From assembly GCA_029834535.1 (NCBI GenBank), contig JAQMWT010000309.1, positions 372,001 to 436,000 on the forward strand: DNA of 64,000 bases. The letters are read 5' to 3'. The stretch comes from Chrysophaeum taylorii (Eukaryota; Sar; Pelagophyceae; Pelagomonadales; Pelagomonadaceae). Positions within the stretch are counted from its first letter, which is position 1; each line of letters begins with the position of its first letter. Below the pieces are notes generated by a model that did not search any database, was not told where the DNA came from, and worked only from the letters and a program-made list of their open reading frames with translations. Made by a program: the position numbers and the translations under genes. Positions 9,242 to 19,800 of this stretch are shown one piece after another.

Positions 9242-11548
9242 ATGGCGCCGCCTTCTTATTCTGGCGTAGATATGGTGAATTTGCTCGCGGGGAGTTTTAC
9301 GAAGGGAGACCAGTTCTCGACGGGAAACACGATGCCCCTCGTCGGGAGACCCTGGGGGTTCAACCATTTCTCGATCCAGACGAACGGCGGAGAGTCGAGC
9401 TGGTGGTTTAGCGGTTCCGAGCACGAATTTCGGTGGCTGAGGTGCACGCACCAGCCGTCGCCGTGGATCGGAGACTACGCTTATTTTGTGTTCGGACCGC
9501 AGATGGGGCATTTCACGGCGAGTCCGGTTGGTTTTTTTGAACCGCGCGGTGCATGGCTGAAACCGCACGGTTTGGAATTGCGAACGGCGCCCGACGGGAT
9601 GCGGATCGGCCTCGCGCCGTCGATGCGGGGGGCTATTTTGCGCGTCGATTTTCCAGCAGAACAAAATATAGAAAAGCGGATTTGCTTCGGGCATGCGGAA
9701 GAGTATCTTTTGGATCGATTCGTGGCGCGAAAAAATTCGGGGGCCGCGCCCGGGCTCGCGCTTTGGGTGAAACTCGAACATTCGGGGGAATTCGAGGCAC
9801 GGGGAAAGGTATTTTGCCTCGCGTATCCCAACGACGCCGGGCGCGTCGAGGTCCGGCTTTCCACGAGTTTCATAAGTTTTGAACAGGCTGAAGAGAACAA
9901 GAAAGAGTTGTCGACGACGACTTACGAACTGTTGTTGGAAGAATCGAGACGCGAATGGGAAGAATTACTGATGCGCGTGGAAATCGTCGACCCGCCCATC
10001 GAGGCCGCCGCGAAAGATATGGTTGTGTTGTACACGGGCTTGTATCGCGCCCTCACGTTTCCGCGTCGCATCGACGAAGGCGGCAGGCACTGGTCGCCGT
10101 ACGACGGTAGCGGCAAAATTTACGACGGTATCCTCGTGACGGACAACGGGTTTTGGGATACGTTTCGGACGGTGTATCCGTTGTTGAGCCTCGTGTATCC
10201 AGACCACCTCGAATGGATCATCGGCGGCTGGATCGCGGCATACCGGGAGGGGGGGTGGATCCCGAAATGGGCGAGCCCGGGGTACAGGAACTCGATGGTC
10301 GGGACGTACGGCGACGTCGTCGTCGCAGACGCGTTGATCAAAGGATTTGTTGCGGATCCTAGAGACAGGGCGGACGCCATCGCTGCACTCCGGAAGGATG
10401 CCGAAGTTCAAGGACCCCCGGGCGGCGCGAAGGGCCGCGTCGGCTTATCGCACTACGCGAGATATCACTATATTCCCTCGGACGTCGGAGTATCGGATTG
10501 CGTCTCCCGGACCCTCGACTTCGCCTTTGCGGACTACGCGATCGCCAACGCGGCGAACCTGCCCGAGCTCCGCGACCGCGCTCGGGATGCGATGCGCCAT
10601 CTCTTCGACCCCGAAACGCGCCTATTCCGCCCCAAGACCAAAGCGGGCAGCTTCCAAAAAGATTTTCGCGCGGCGAGATGGGGCGACGGTTACACCGAAG
10701 GCTCGCCCTGGCACCACAGTTTCCCGCCCTTCGACATGAACCTTCTCCTCGAGCTCCACGGCTCCCCCGAATCCCTTCTCTCGAAACTCGGGGAACTGGT
10801 GAAGTCGCCGTCGGTGTTCGAACCCGGGTCGTACGGCAGAACTATCCACGAGATGAGAGAGATGAGGGCGCTGGCGATGGGTCAGTACGGCCACAACAAT
10901 CAGCCCAGCCACCACGCGCTTTATCTCTTCGCGTTGGCCGGCGACCCGAACACGACTCACAGCCTCGTCCGGACCACGATGTCTCGAGCTTACGGAACGG
11001 ATTTCTACTCTGGAGACGAAGACAACGGCGAGATGGGGGCCTGGTTCGTGCTGTCTGCCATAGGACTCTACGCGGTGGCGCCGGGTGCGTCCGAGGACTA
11101 CGTGTTGACCACCCCCCTTTTCGACAAAATCAGAATTCGGAATTCTGTTTCTGATTTGTTTATCGAAACTATAAGACCTTCGCGGTCGACGACCGACGTA
11201 TCCAGAATTATCTTCAACAACTCGGTACTTCATTCTTCCACAATCCGCTTCTCGGCGCTCAAAAGGGGCGGCCATCTCCGCTTCTACCACGATCATCCTC
11301 CTCCTCCTGCTGCTGCTGCACCGATGACGACGACCACGCGCCTCCGGCCCCTCCCCAGAGTTGTCGCCGATGCTCCTCCTTCTTCTTCTTCTTCTTCTTC
11401 TTCCGGGGCGGAGGTGGGCGCGCAAAACCCGCTCTTCTACGCGGCGGCGCTCCTCGTTGGCCTCCTCCTGGGCCGCCTCTTTGGTACTGCCACAGCATTA
11501 AAGCGGAGGCATCATCGCTCGAAGAAACCCAATTCCCGCGTCGTCTAA
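9242..11548 (+). CDS. glycoside hydrolase family 92 alpha-mannosidase, C-terminally membrane anchored
   Basis: A 768-aa product from the ATG at 9242; the frame stays open upstream to 9083 but that part is repeat-derived. The N-terminal beta-sandwich begins YSGVDMVNLLAGSFTKGDQF with a TMPLVGRPWGFNHFS segment. The (alpha/alpha)6 catalytic domain shows GH92 hallmarks: GFWDTFRTVYPLLSLVYPD, YTEGSPWHHSFPPFD (general-acid Glu region), GQYGHNNQPSHHALYLF at about residue 547, and SGDEDNGEMGAWFVLSAIG at about 590, followed by PLFDKIRI. GH92 enzymes are Ca2+-dependent exo-alpha-mannosidases (mostly alpha-1,2) that trim N-glycan or mannan chains. The C-terminus has a Pro/Ala/Thr/Ser-rich linker with a Ser run, then a hydrophobic helix PLFYAAALLVGLLLGRLFG and a basic tail. 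That suggests a tail-type membrane anchor; no N-terminal signal peptide is evident, which is odd for a secretory-pathway enzyme. Confidence 0.92.
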   Translation: MAPPSYSGVDMVNLLAGSFTKGDQFSTGNTMPLVGRPWGFNHFSIQTNGGESSWWFSGSEHEFRWLRCTHQPSPWIGDYAYFVFGPQMGHFTASPVGFFEPRGAWLKPHGLELRTAPDGMRIGLAPSMRGAILRVDFPAEQNIEKRICFGHAEEYLLDRFVARKNSGAAPGLALWVKLEHSGEFEARGKVFCLAYPNDAGRVEVRLSTSFISFEQAEENKKELSTTTYELLLEESRREWEELLMRVEIVDPPIEAAAKDMVVLYTGLYRALTFPRRIDEGGRHWSPYDGSGKIYDGILVTDNGFWDTFRTVYPLLSLVYPDHLEWIIGGWIAAYREGGWIPKWASPGYRNSMVGTYGDVVVADALIKGFVADPRDRADAIAALRKDAEVQGPPGGAKGRVGLSHYARYHYIPSDVGVSDCVSRTLDFAFADYAIANAANLPELRDRARDAMRHLFDPETRLFRPKTKAGSFQKDFRAARWGDGYTEGSPWHHSFPPFDMNLLLELHGSPESLLSKLGELVKSPSVFEPGSYGRTIHEMREMRALAMGQYGHNNQPSHHALYLFALAGDPNTTHSLVRTTMSRAYGTDFYSGDEDNGEMGAWFVLSAIGLYAVAPGASEDYVLTTPLFDKIRIRNSVSDLFIETIRPSRSTTDVSRIIFNNSVLHSSTIRFSALKRGGHLRFYHDHPPPPAAAAPMTTTTRLRPLPRVVADAPPSSSSSSSSGAEVGAQNPLFYAAALLVGLLLGRLFGTATALKRRHHRSKKPNSRVV

Positions 11549-12001
11549 TCGGTGGACCTTTCTTTCTTTCTTCAAGGCCTTTTTGTAGTAGCGGTTCTAA
11601 CGACGACGTCGAGAGCCCGCGGTTAGTGTCAGCACTGAGGGTAAAACGCCTAACCCTGCCACCGCCCTTTTCCCTCTTGTGACAGTCCTCGGCACCCTCT
11701 CGAGACGTCGAGGGCAAGGTCGTCCAAGCCGGGTAAGACGATAGTGCGCTCAATCCTTTCCTGTCCCCCAACAAAAAAAAAATCCGCCGCGCACGCTCTT
11801 CCCTTCGCTGAGTGCTTTCGACCTCGAACCTACCCAACCCCAGTCGACACCTTTTTACGGCGGGTGACTATCTATCGACAGCTCCACACATGCCACGACG
11901 CCCGACCTAGACCAACACACACACACCGAACATCCCTTTTTGGACACCTCAACAACAACAACAACACGGAAAAAGCACCACATACTGGTGACAAAATGGC
12001 A
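11549..12001. other. intergenic, no gene seen
   Basis: Contains CTAACCCTG near 11650 and CAACAACAACAACA near 11951. It separates the converging 3' ends of the GH92 and Cys-rich genes. Confidence 0.5.
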
Positions 12002-12418
12002 TCAAGGCTGACTAGGATTTAGTAGGAGCCGACGCCCCGGTTTATCGGCAGAACACCAGGCGGGGTCGTCGAAAAAGTCGTAGGGGTCATCGCGATACCG
12101 GGCAGCGGCCGCGAGACAACGCGCGTCTCGGCCGCAGACGCGCCTCGCCACACACGACGAAAGGTGCGCCGTTCCCTCGGGCACGCAGGGCGACGCTCGG
12201 ACGGCCTCCCAGACGCATGCCTCGTCGCAACGGTCGCCGCATGCCTCGACGCAAGCCGGACTCCTCTGGCACCTCTCGCAACTGCCGCGATCAGCAGCAC
12301 ATTTGGTCCGCTTAGCGACGATGGCTCCCTCGACGCACAAAAAGGCGACGCAGACCACCATCGCGAGCGCGGTCCGGTGCGTCTCCCACCACCCGCACGC
12401 TCCACGTCGATGCGTCAT
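12002..12418 (-). CDS. small cysteine-rich secreted or membrane-anchored protein
   Basis: From ATG 12418 the product is 138 aa. A hydrophobic signal-anchor is at residues about 17-35 (TALAMVVCVAFLCVEGAIVA), followed by a compact Cys-rich segment: KCAADRGSCERCQRSPACVE, ACGDRCDEACVWEA, SPCVPEG, SSCVARRVCGRDARC, then an acidic DDPYDFFDDPAWC. About fourteen Cys residues after the hydrophobic segment suggest a disulphide-bonded ectodomain. I do not recognise a named family. An ATG at 12442 is an alternative start; codons further upstream run into a TTAGGG motif, so longer starts are unlikely. Confidence 0.6.
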   Translation of the reverse strand: MTHRRGACGWWETHRTALAMVVCVAFLCVEGAIVAKRTKCAADRGSCERCQRSPACVEACGDRCDEACVWEAVRASPCVPEGTAHLSSCVARRVCGRDARCLAAAARYRDDPYDFFDDPAWCSADKPGRRLLLNPSQP

Positions 12419-12467
12419 CGGAACCGACCCATAACACCACATCGAGGAAAACACAACTTCGGCAAAG

Positions 12468-12485
12468 GGTTTAGCGTTAGGGTTC
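12468..12485. promoter_or_regulatory. telobox-like motif upstream of the Cys-rich gene
   Basis: GGGTTTAGCGTTAGGGTT lies about 50 bp upstream of ATG 12418 (minus strand AACCCTAACGCTAAACCC), matching the position of the same motif at other gene starts in the window. Confidence 0.45.
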
Positions 12486-12634
12486 AAGGTTCACATCCTT
12501 CCAGAAGAAGAAAGCTTGAACATCACGCCATGGCGTTGTTGTTTGGGGGGCCTTAAAACCAGAAACAGAGCCCATCAACAGGGCCTAGCGTGAGCTCCTC
12601 TTAATGACTTCTCGAAGAGCGGCGCATCGCAGTC

Positions 12635-12667
12635 GCTTCGAGATGACCCGCGGCGTCATCTCGAAGC
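12635..12667. repeat. perfect 13-bp inverted repeat (hairpin)
   Basis: Arms GCTTCGAGATGAC and GTCATCTCGAAGC flank a 7-nt CCGCGGC spacer. No terminator logic applies in a eukaryote, and it does not match the histone mRNA stem-loop. Function unknown. Confidence 0.75.
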
Positions 12668-13790
12668 TCTTGGTGTCGCTCCGCCCCACGATTTCGCGCC
12701 AGTTCTCTTTCCTTCTCTTGCATTTGCGCGCGAAGAGGACGCTGTCGCACCTCCTCGCCTTCTCCTTGTCGTCAGTCAGCACGCTGGCGTTTTTGGTTTC
12801 GGTATCTTTGGTGTTCTTCTCTCGCGATCAATAGCTCTCGTCGTGTAGATTCTCCAAGCCGCGGCAGCTTTGATATAAAATCGGCACCATTTTAGGTCAT
12901 CTTGACGACGAACAAAAAACCGGCCCTTCCTTTGGGGATTTATTTTTGGCCCCCCCAGCGCGGGACCAAAGCTGACCCTATCCGCGGGAGATTGTGGGTC
13001 GTTTTTTTTTTTATGGTCGACTGCTAGCTAGGTAGTAAGGGGGAGAAAGCGAAAGCGACGAGGCAGACGCGCGGAGGATTTTGGGGGTCGTCTGGAGACG
13101 TGACCTGGAGACTAGTAGTGCGTATCAAGGCAGGCGCCTTTCGACGGCCAGTCCTTCTTCGCAAACACTCGCCGCACGCACCTAAATAAACGGACACGGT
13201 CTAGAACTCCGGATCAAGAAAACTTATCGTCCGGCCATAGCCACACAGCATCACCGTTCCTTAAGTTCACGTAGACCTCGGTGTACTTTTATTTCCATCT
13301 GTTATTGTCCTTGCGCCAAAATCCCTTCACGCACGCAGCCTCTGCTTCCACAGAGTCGATAACCGGTTATGCGCGGCGTATAGCCGTCAATAAACGGCCA
13401 GTTTTCGAAGACGATTGAGGCATCATCCATTTGCAAATAAAAATTGACCGCAATGTCGCGGACTTTGCGACGCCAGTCGATGCGCTTTTGGAATCTTCGT
13501 GCGATTAAGCGCAGCAACGCCGGGATTAGGAGGCCATTTCCGCGCAGAATTTGGAATAGAACCGGCGGAAGGTCGTGAACCGTAGCGTACATACGATGTT
13601 CACGCTCAATATTATCATCACGCACGGCGAACTACAAATGCTATCCATAATACTCGTTGTATATGAAAATTGCAGAGATCTTCAATATACACGTAACATA
13701 AACGGAAAGGCAAGGGCAGCAAAAAAAGCAATCGCCGCCGACACCACGTCGGTAAGTGCCCCCGCTACGGCCGGATTCAAGATTTTATAC
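12668..13790. other. non-coding stretch, no gene seen
   Basis: Only short frames occur. A poly-T run is near 13002-13013. The A/T content rises towards the transposon remnant that follows. Confidence 0.5.
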
Positions 13791-13794
13791 AGCG

Positions 13795-13900
13795 TTGGGA
13801 ATTCACTGGGCTCACTTCACTAGATTCGCTGAATTTGGTTCACTTCACCGAAATTTTTCGTCCGAAGTCCAATGTTCACTTCACGTTCATTCACTTTGGC
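13795..13900. repeat. TTCACTTCA-rich block flanking the hAT-like remnant (left)
   Basis: CTCACTTCACTAG, GGTTCACTTCACCG, ATGTTCACTTCACG and CATTCACTTTGG occur within about 100 bp. The same words recur at 16729-16810 and near 44196-44256. Repeated short motifs close to element ends are typical of hAT subterminal regions; the exact termini are not identified. Confidence 0.5.
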
Positions 13901-14539
13901 TGACGGCCCCATCTGATGAGCCAAGTCGAGCCGCGCTACCTGGAGGTGGAGGGTGATGTTGATGATGAGGAGGAATTTAAACGCGGTGTTAACAGAAGGA
14001 GGAAGTTCACAGGAATGAGCCCACTGCGACGACGATGTTGTGACGTGGATAACACGCCCGGCAACGAAAGTGGACGATCAACCAGGTTTTTCCAAGGTGT
14101 GGTGGGACTGCGTGCGTCGACTCTGAAGGAAAAAAATCCTCCTGACCACCGCGTTGACTGACCAGTGGGAAGGCGACGACGCATGTGTGTGTATCCGGTT
14201 CTGGGAGCGCCTGAAGGGTGACGAGAGACTTCAAGAAAGGCACCTAGCAGACAGACGACCAAGTCCTCTTGGGGCCGGCCCACTTCAAGGCTACGCATCC
14301 GGAGGAGGATTCGACGAGCTGGGGCGTCAACAGCTCACCAAGAAACAGAAGACAGGCCAAGAAAAGGAGGGCGTTTTTTATGACGACCGTGGGCGTTGTG
14401 TCAACCTCGAAGGGTAAATCGGATATTACGAGTTACTTCATGGCCTTGCCCAGCCAGGCAAAGCACTCATCCCTGATGGTGACGTTCTCGGCTCGGCACT
14501 ACGCATACACGTCGCAGCGGATTTTTCCCAAGCGCACCT

Positions 14540-16440
14540 TTGACTGACGACGAAGATCATCGCAACCTAATTGAGGCGGCGTATTACCGCGGCAGTGGCG
14601 GCGGGAAAGGCGAGTGCCCTCGTTCATATGACTCGAAAGGCGCTGTTTGATGAATGGGTGGACACGGAATATCCTTGCTTTGTTGTTCGAATCTCGAAGC
14701 ACGTCGTTACTACGGAGTGTTATTTATGAAGCGGCGGTTTTCGGCAATCCATTCGCCCAGGTGCTGCATGATGGCGGGACACTCAAGGATAAGTTCAAGC
14801 GACAGGCCATTGGGCTATACTTCATCTGGCCCGATTGGAGTGGCGTTGAGACGATGTGCGTGGGCCTCGTTCCAGCTGACGACGGAACCGATTCCGGCAC
14901 GGCTTCTCTGCTCCGTTCTGTGGTCGCGGAGCGTGCGGGAATCGGTATCGATTTATCGGCCGCAACCATTGTTCAAGACCGGGCTAACAATTCGCGTCGC
15001 CGAAGAATTTTTTGTTGAGGTCGAAGCGTGTGACATGCATGATATCTCAAAAATCTCGGCAGCGGCATGCGGCGACTTGACACGATCCAGAGGCAAGCAG
15101 GTGATTAATCCATTCCCAGCAGGCCAGGAGCTACTGAACAGTGCCCACGATGGAGCCAAGTGCTTTTCTTACGGCACTCACGTTTGAAGGATCTGCATGC
15201 GCTTTTGCCATTATAGCCGGGGAAATAAATCGCCGAAGCTCAAGCTCGACCTCAATAAGACGAGGTTCCGGGCGCGATACCAACTTATTCGTTCCTTGTT
15301 GCGTATGCACCAGGTGCCCAAACTGTACGCGGCTACCAACATTGGACTCCCCTGGACAATCAGTGACGAGCAATGGGTGGCGTTGGCTCAAGGCGATTTT
15401 TGCTATATAACGGATGAGGCCGTTGTTTTCGTGCAACATGAACACTTATGCCTGGGGGCGTGCGCCGCATTGATCAAGCACAACATGATCGAGTCTCTGC
15501 GAGCTTGGACGCTAGAAGTCATTAATCTCCCGAACACAACTGCGAAATCCATGCCACGTAAGACTGTCGATGTTGACGACCTCAGCGAGACCGGCAAAAT
15601 CTGTCTTGAGCGGGCTATTATTCTCGAATGTGAGCGTCGGTTTTGCGGGAATAATGAAAACAACTACGTGCGTCACTTCGACTACGAATTATTCAACGAT
15701 CGCGAGCTGATTCCCTTCCTTCTTGACTTTCAGACTATTGACTGCCGGCACCTGTCGTCCTCCAATCAGAGAGCTCAGGCCAGGAAGTTGCTCAAGCAAG
15801 AATATGTGATTGACGCACGGACTGCATTCCACCACGAAAAGGCAAAGACTTCCTCCGAGTCTGCGCCGCCCTCCGAGCCTGCGCCTGCCCGCAGTTTCTT
15901 GGCGGCACTCGACGCACCCGGCGCTTGGGACGACGACATTGGTGGCGACGTGCCTTCTTTTGCTATGCCTGAGAACCAGATACCCGATTTCAATGTGGAG
16001 GAGTTTGAACACGTCTTCACTCTATGGATCATCAGGCTGTCGAGATCGCTCAACTGGAAAGAGCATTATCTCGAGCTTGAGGAAAGAAGGATGAAGTCGG
16101 CTTCACAACAGACCTGGCTCGACGTTGGAAAGCTGTATCGACCGCTCACCAAGAAGCAGTATGGGTTCCTTCTTCCTTCCGGACATGGCGAGAGCCTCCT
16201 CTTAAGGGTTTTTTTAATTGGTAGTACACATGGCGCGCAGAGCTACTACTGCGAGCGCTGCCTGAGCATTGGAAATCTTGTCTCCTGACCGAGGGAAAGA
16301 AACACGGTCATGCTCGGCGCGGACGAGACGGGCAAAGTTGTTGCCAGCATACTGCGCACGAACAATAATTTCTTCATTGCGGCGGCGGCGGCCCGGATTT
16401 TGAGTGTACAGGGACCTCGGACACGAGACCGAGTTTTTCA
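14540..16440 (+). pseudogene. hAT-like transposase remnant (frameshifted)
   Basis: Conserved blocks run in order across shifting frames. They are LTDDEDHRNLIEAAYYRG (14540), ALFDEWVDTEYPCFVVRIS (14640), FAQVLHDGGTLKDKFKRQAIG with YFIWPDWSGVETMC (14752-14860), SLLRSVVAERAGIGIDLSA (about 14905), CDMHDISKISAAACGDLTRS and INPFPAGQELLNSAH (15030-15150), an uninterrupted 363-codon stretch 15197-16288 (KTRFRARYQLIRSLLRMHQ; TGKICLERAIILECERRFCG; HYLELEERRMKSASQQTWLD; AQSYYCERCLSIGNL), and ADETGKVVASILRTNNNFF in another frame (16330). The order DGGT-x-K, then a mid-region with a C-x-MHD segment, then a C-terminal helical region with -CERCLS- resembles hAT-type transposases with a C-terminal dimerisation region. 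At least three frame changes make it non-functional as it stands. The family call rests on recalled motif order, so it is moderate. Confidence 0.55.
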
Positions 16441-16728
16441 AAAACGCCGAGAGCACCATGATTGATTCCCCGAAGACTCTTTGGAGATGGAGGTTGACGA
16501 GGAAGAACCAGACGAAGATACCGAGGTCGGTCGTTCACATCGCCTAAAGTAAGTAAGAAACACCGAACCCCATCCACGGTAAGTAAGTAACTCCTCCTTC
16601 GCCCCGAATTTAACGCGAATGAATCTAAGAGCACCAGACCTAGGAGGCAATAAATAGCGCGCGGGGGGCACGGAAAAAACTGACGGGGCGCGACAGGGAC
16701 CGTCGGCGCTGGCGTTTAAAAAAAAGTG

Positions 16729-16810
16729 AGTGGCGTTCACTTCACAAAGGTTGTTCACGATGACCACCACGTAGGGCGTCAGCGTTCACTTCAAAATCAC
16801 TTTACCAATA
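16729..16810. repeat. TTCACTTCA-rich block flanking the hAT-like remnant (right)
   Basis: GTGAGTGGCGTTCACTTCAC, GGTTGTTCACGATG and GCGTTCACTTCAAAATCAC mirror the words of the left block (direct, not clearly inverted). Just before it, AAGTAAGTAAG and GGTAAGTAAGTAAC lie at 16549-16592. Confidence 0.45.
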
Positions 16811-16855
16811 TTGTTGCGTGGCTGGTGAGGTGGTTCACACGCAAACCTTGACCCG

Positions 16856-19800
16856 TTACGATGCGCCGTGAAAGCCGCAGTCGGCTCGGAGGCCGAAGCT
16901 CGCGTTGGCGTCGGAGGAAAGGTAGTTGGGAAAGCACGAGCACTCGCCCTTGGTCGCGTCGCAGAGACCGTTGAGCGAACATTCGAGGTCTTCTTTGGTG
17001 CCCTTGACAACCTCGGAAATTCGCAAGGTTCCGCCGGCAAGAAGACGGGTCGCGTCGGCTTGGAGCAACGGCAGGTCGCCGAGCTCTGAGGTGAAAGTGA
17101 TGTTCGCGGAGGTGCCGTTGCATACGAGGTCGTTTCCCGACACGACGACGACGGAGCCGATCGTCTCGAGGCGGAGGAGGCTCGCTTTTAGAGAGTCGAG
17201 ACTCGCGAGGGCCGGGATGGGCTCCGTCTCGGCCTCGCGAAACTTCAACTTAAAAGTACCGCCGGCGGCGTCGCATTCGATCGTTTGCGTTTCGAAGAAG
17301 AATAAATGCGAGGAGGAGGAAGAAGAACCCGTCGGACACGTGCGGAGCGAACAGTCGTGACCGGTCCAATCGCTGAGATTCTGGAGCGTGCCGTTCCAGT
17401 AGCCCTCGGAGCGGCAGAGACAGCCCTGGACGTGGTCGGCGTCCCAGGCGGTCGTGGTGTTGCGACCGTATTCGAAGGGCGAAGCGACGCCGTTGTGAGT
17501 GGATTGAAGCGCGAGCTGGCGCATCGTCAAACAAGAACCGTGCCCCGAGCACGGAGCCTCGTTCGTGGTGGGACAGCTCATGCGCTCGCACGCGCCGCCT
17601 TCAAAGCCGGCGCGGCACGCGCACTCCCCCGTGGCCGCGTCGCAGATGCCCGCGTTCGAGCAGACGGCCTCGCGGTGCGCGCGGGGGTCGGGCTGGTCGA
17701 ACCAAGCTGGCCCCGTCGGACAGGTCGACATGTTGCAGTTGCCGTACCAACCGTCGTCGCAAACGCACCGGAAGTTTTCTTTCGGTCCGCCGCAGTAGCC
17801 GTGGCCGTAGCAGTCGTACGCCGTCAGGGATTCGAGAGGACCCAACCCGTTGTCTATCGCCAAACCCCGAGGAGCCGAGTGTTGCTGGAAGAGGCGCGGC
17901 CTCAACGCGCCGTAAGTGCCGTTCGTGTCGCAGAAGAAGACGCCGCCCGCCCACCGGTCTGTCCAGTAGAGGTAGTTCCGGACGGTGTCTATGACGACGC
18001 CCTCGGGCCTGAGGATTGGTTTTACGGATGCTTCAAAATCCACGTATTCGGTGGCGATGATTTGGAACCAAGTGCGGTTGCGGTAGAACGCCAAGTCCGA
18101 ACCGTCCGAGAGTTCGTACGCCATGTCAGCCTTGACGAGCTTCCCCGTGTCGGCGACGATCATGGTGTGGTTTCTGAGATCGAGGACGAGCCCCGTAGGA
18201 TCCCTGAGACTTCTCTCCAGAATCACCATACCGGAGGTGCCGTCGTCCATGTTCGCTCTATAAACTTTTCCGTCCGCGACCGTCGCGTCGTGCGAGTCGC
18301 ACCAGTACATCTTCCGGTGCTCTAGGTCTAGCGCGATACCCCGCGGATCCTGGAGCCTGATGCCTTCGATAGTCACGTTCTCGACTCTCCCGGAATCCAA
18401 GTAGAACTTGTAGATTCTCCCGTCGAACGCGTTGGTCGCCCCCGGATCCGTCGCGTAGCCCGTTCTCTCGCCGAACAGCAAATTGAGAGTCAAGCCGTCG
18501 ATTGTCTTCGAGACTCCGCTGAACACTGTTTCGACCAAGGTCGTGATGTTATCGAGAGGTCGTCTCCTGACGCCTCCGACAGACTGGTCGACGTAGTATA
18601 GAACGCGATAACTCAAATCCAACGCGCACCCCGCGGCGGACTGGTTCGACATGTTGAACAGGTGCTCCACTTTATAAACGCCGCTCCGCGCGTTGGCGCT
18701 CAGGTCGTCCGCGTACAATCCGGGGTACGACGACGTAATACTCGTCGTTTCGTTCTCGGGGGTAATCGCGGTCGTATTTAGGGCATCCATGACGTAGAGT
18801 CGCTGGATGTTGACGGGCTCGATGCCGACGCCATCCAGGACGTATCCCGCGCACCGCTGGATCCCGGTCCAGGCGGACGTGTTGTAGATCGGCCGCCCGC
18901 AGCTGCCAAAGTCGGCGTCGAACGCCGAGCCAAAGTCGCACGCGCAAGTTCCTTGTTTCGCGAGTGGAATGTCCCCCCCCGACTCGTCGCAGAAGCCCGC
19001 GTTGTTGCAATACCCCCGTTCTCTCGTTCCATCGGACGTGCGCACGCTGAGAGTTCCGCCGGGCACGCCGCCTCGGAGCAACGAATTTACTACCGAGAGT
19101 GCGGGTTGAGTCGACCGAGATTCGAACGAGACCACCAGTTCCCCGTGCGGGCACAACGACCCGGAGGTCCGCAGGACATCGATTGTCGGGAGGGCTAGAA
19201 GCGCGGCCTCGACGTCCGCACCAGAGCTGTCCCATTTGAGCTTGGTAGTCTCGTGGCCGTCAAAAAGCAACGAGAACCATCCGCCGCATTCGGCGGCCGC
19301 GCAAGAGCAGTTCAAGGTCTGATTCGTCTGAAAAAACACGACGCCGCCCATATCATTGTCTTGGACATAAAACGGCGGCAGGTCGCCCGCCTCCCGCAGG
19401 AACCTGATCGTCGTGAGAGTCCCTTCTTCCGAACACAGGGTGCCGCCCGTTTTCGTGGTGACTTGGATTGGTTTTGGATAAAAAACGCCGGTCGTCGTCG
19501 TCACCAACGACCGCAGAGACCCAAGCGCCCGCTCCAGGTCCTCCGCACGGCTCGATGGACCCAACATTTCGGTCTCTTCGCCCATAAACCACAAGGTAAA
19601 AGTCTGGTTGCGGCCTTCGCAGTAGAGGTTCACGACTTCGTCTCTGCCGCCGACCGTCCTTCGATCGTCGCCGCGGTCGCACTCGAGCCGCGAACAATCG
19701 TACCCAACGAACCCGGGATCGCACACGCACCCATAGATCTTCCCGGCGTCCCACGCGTCGTACGCGACCGAGCTCGACCTGTTCAAGCGATATCCGTCGA

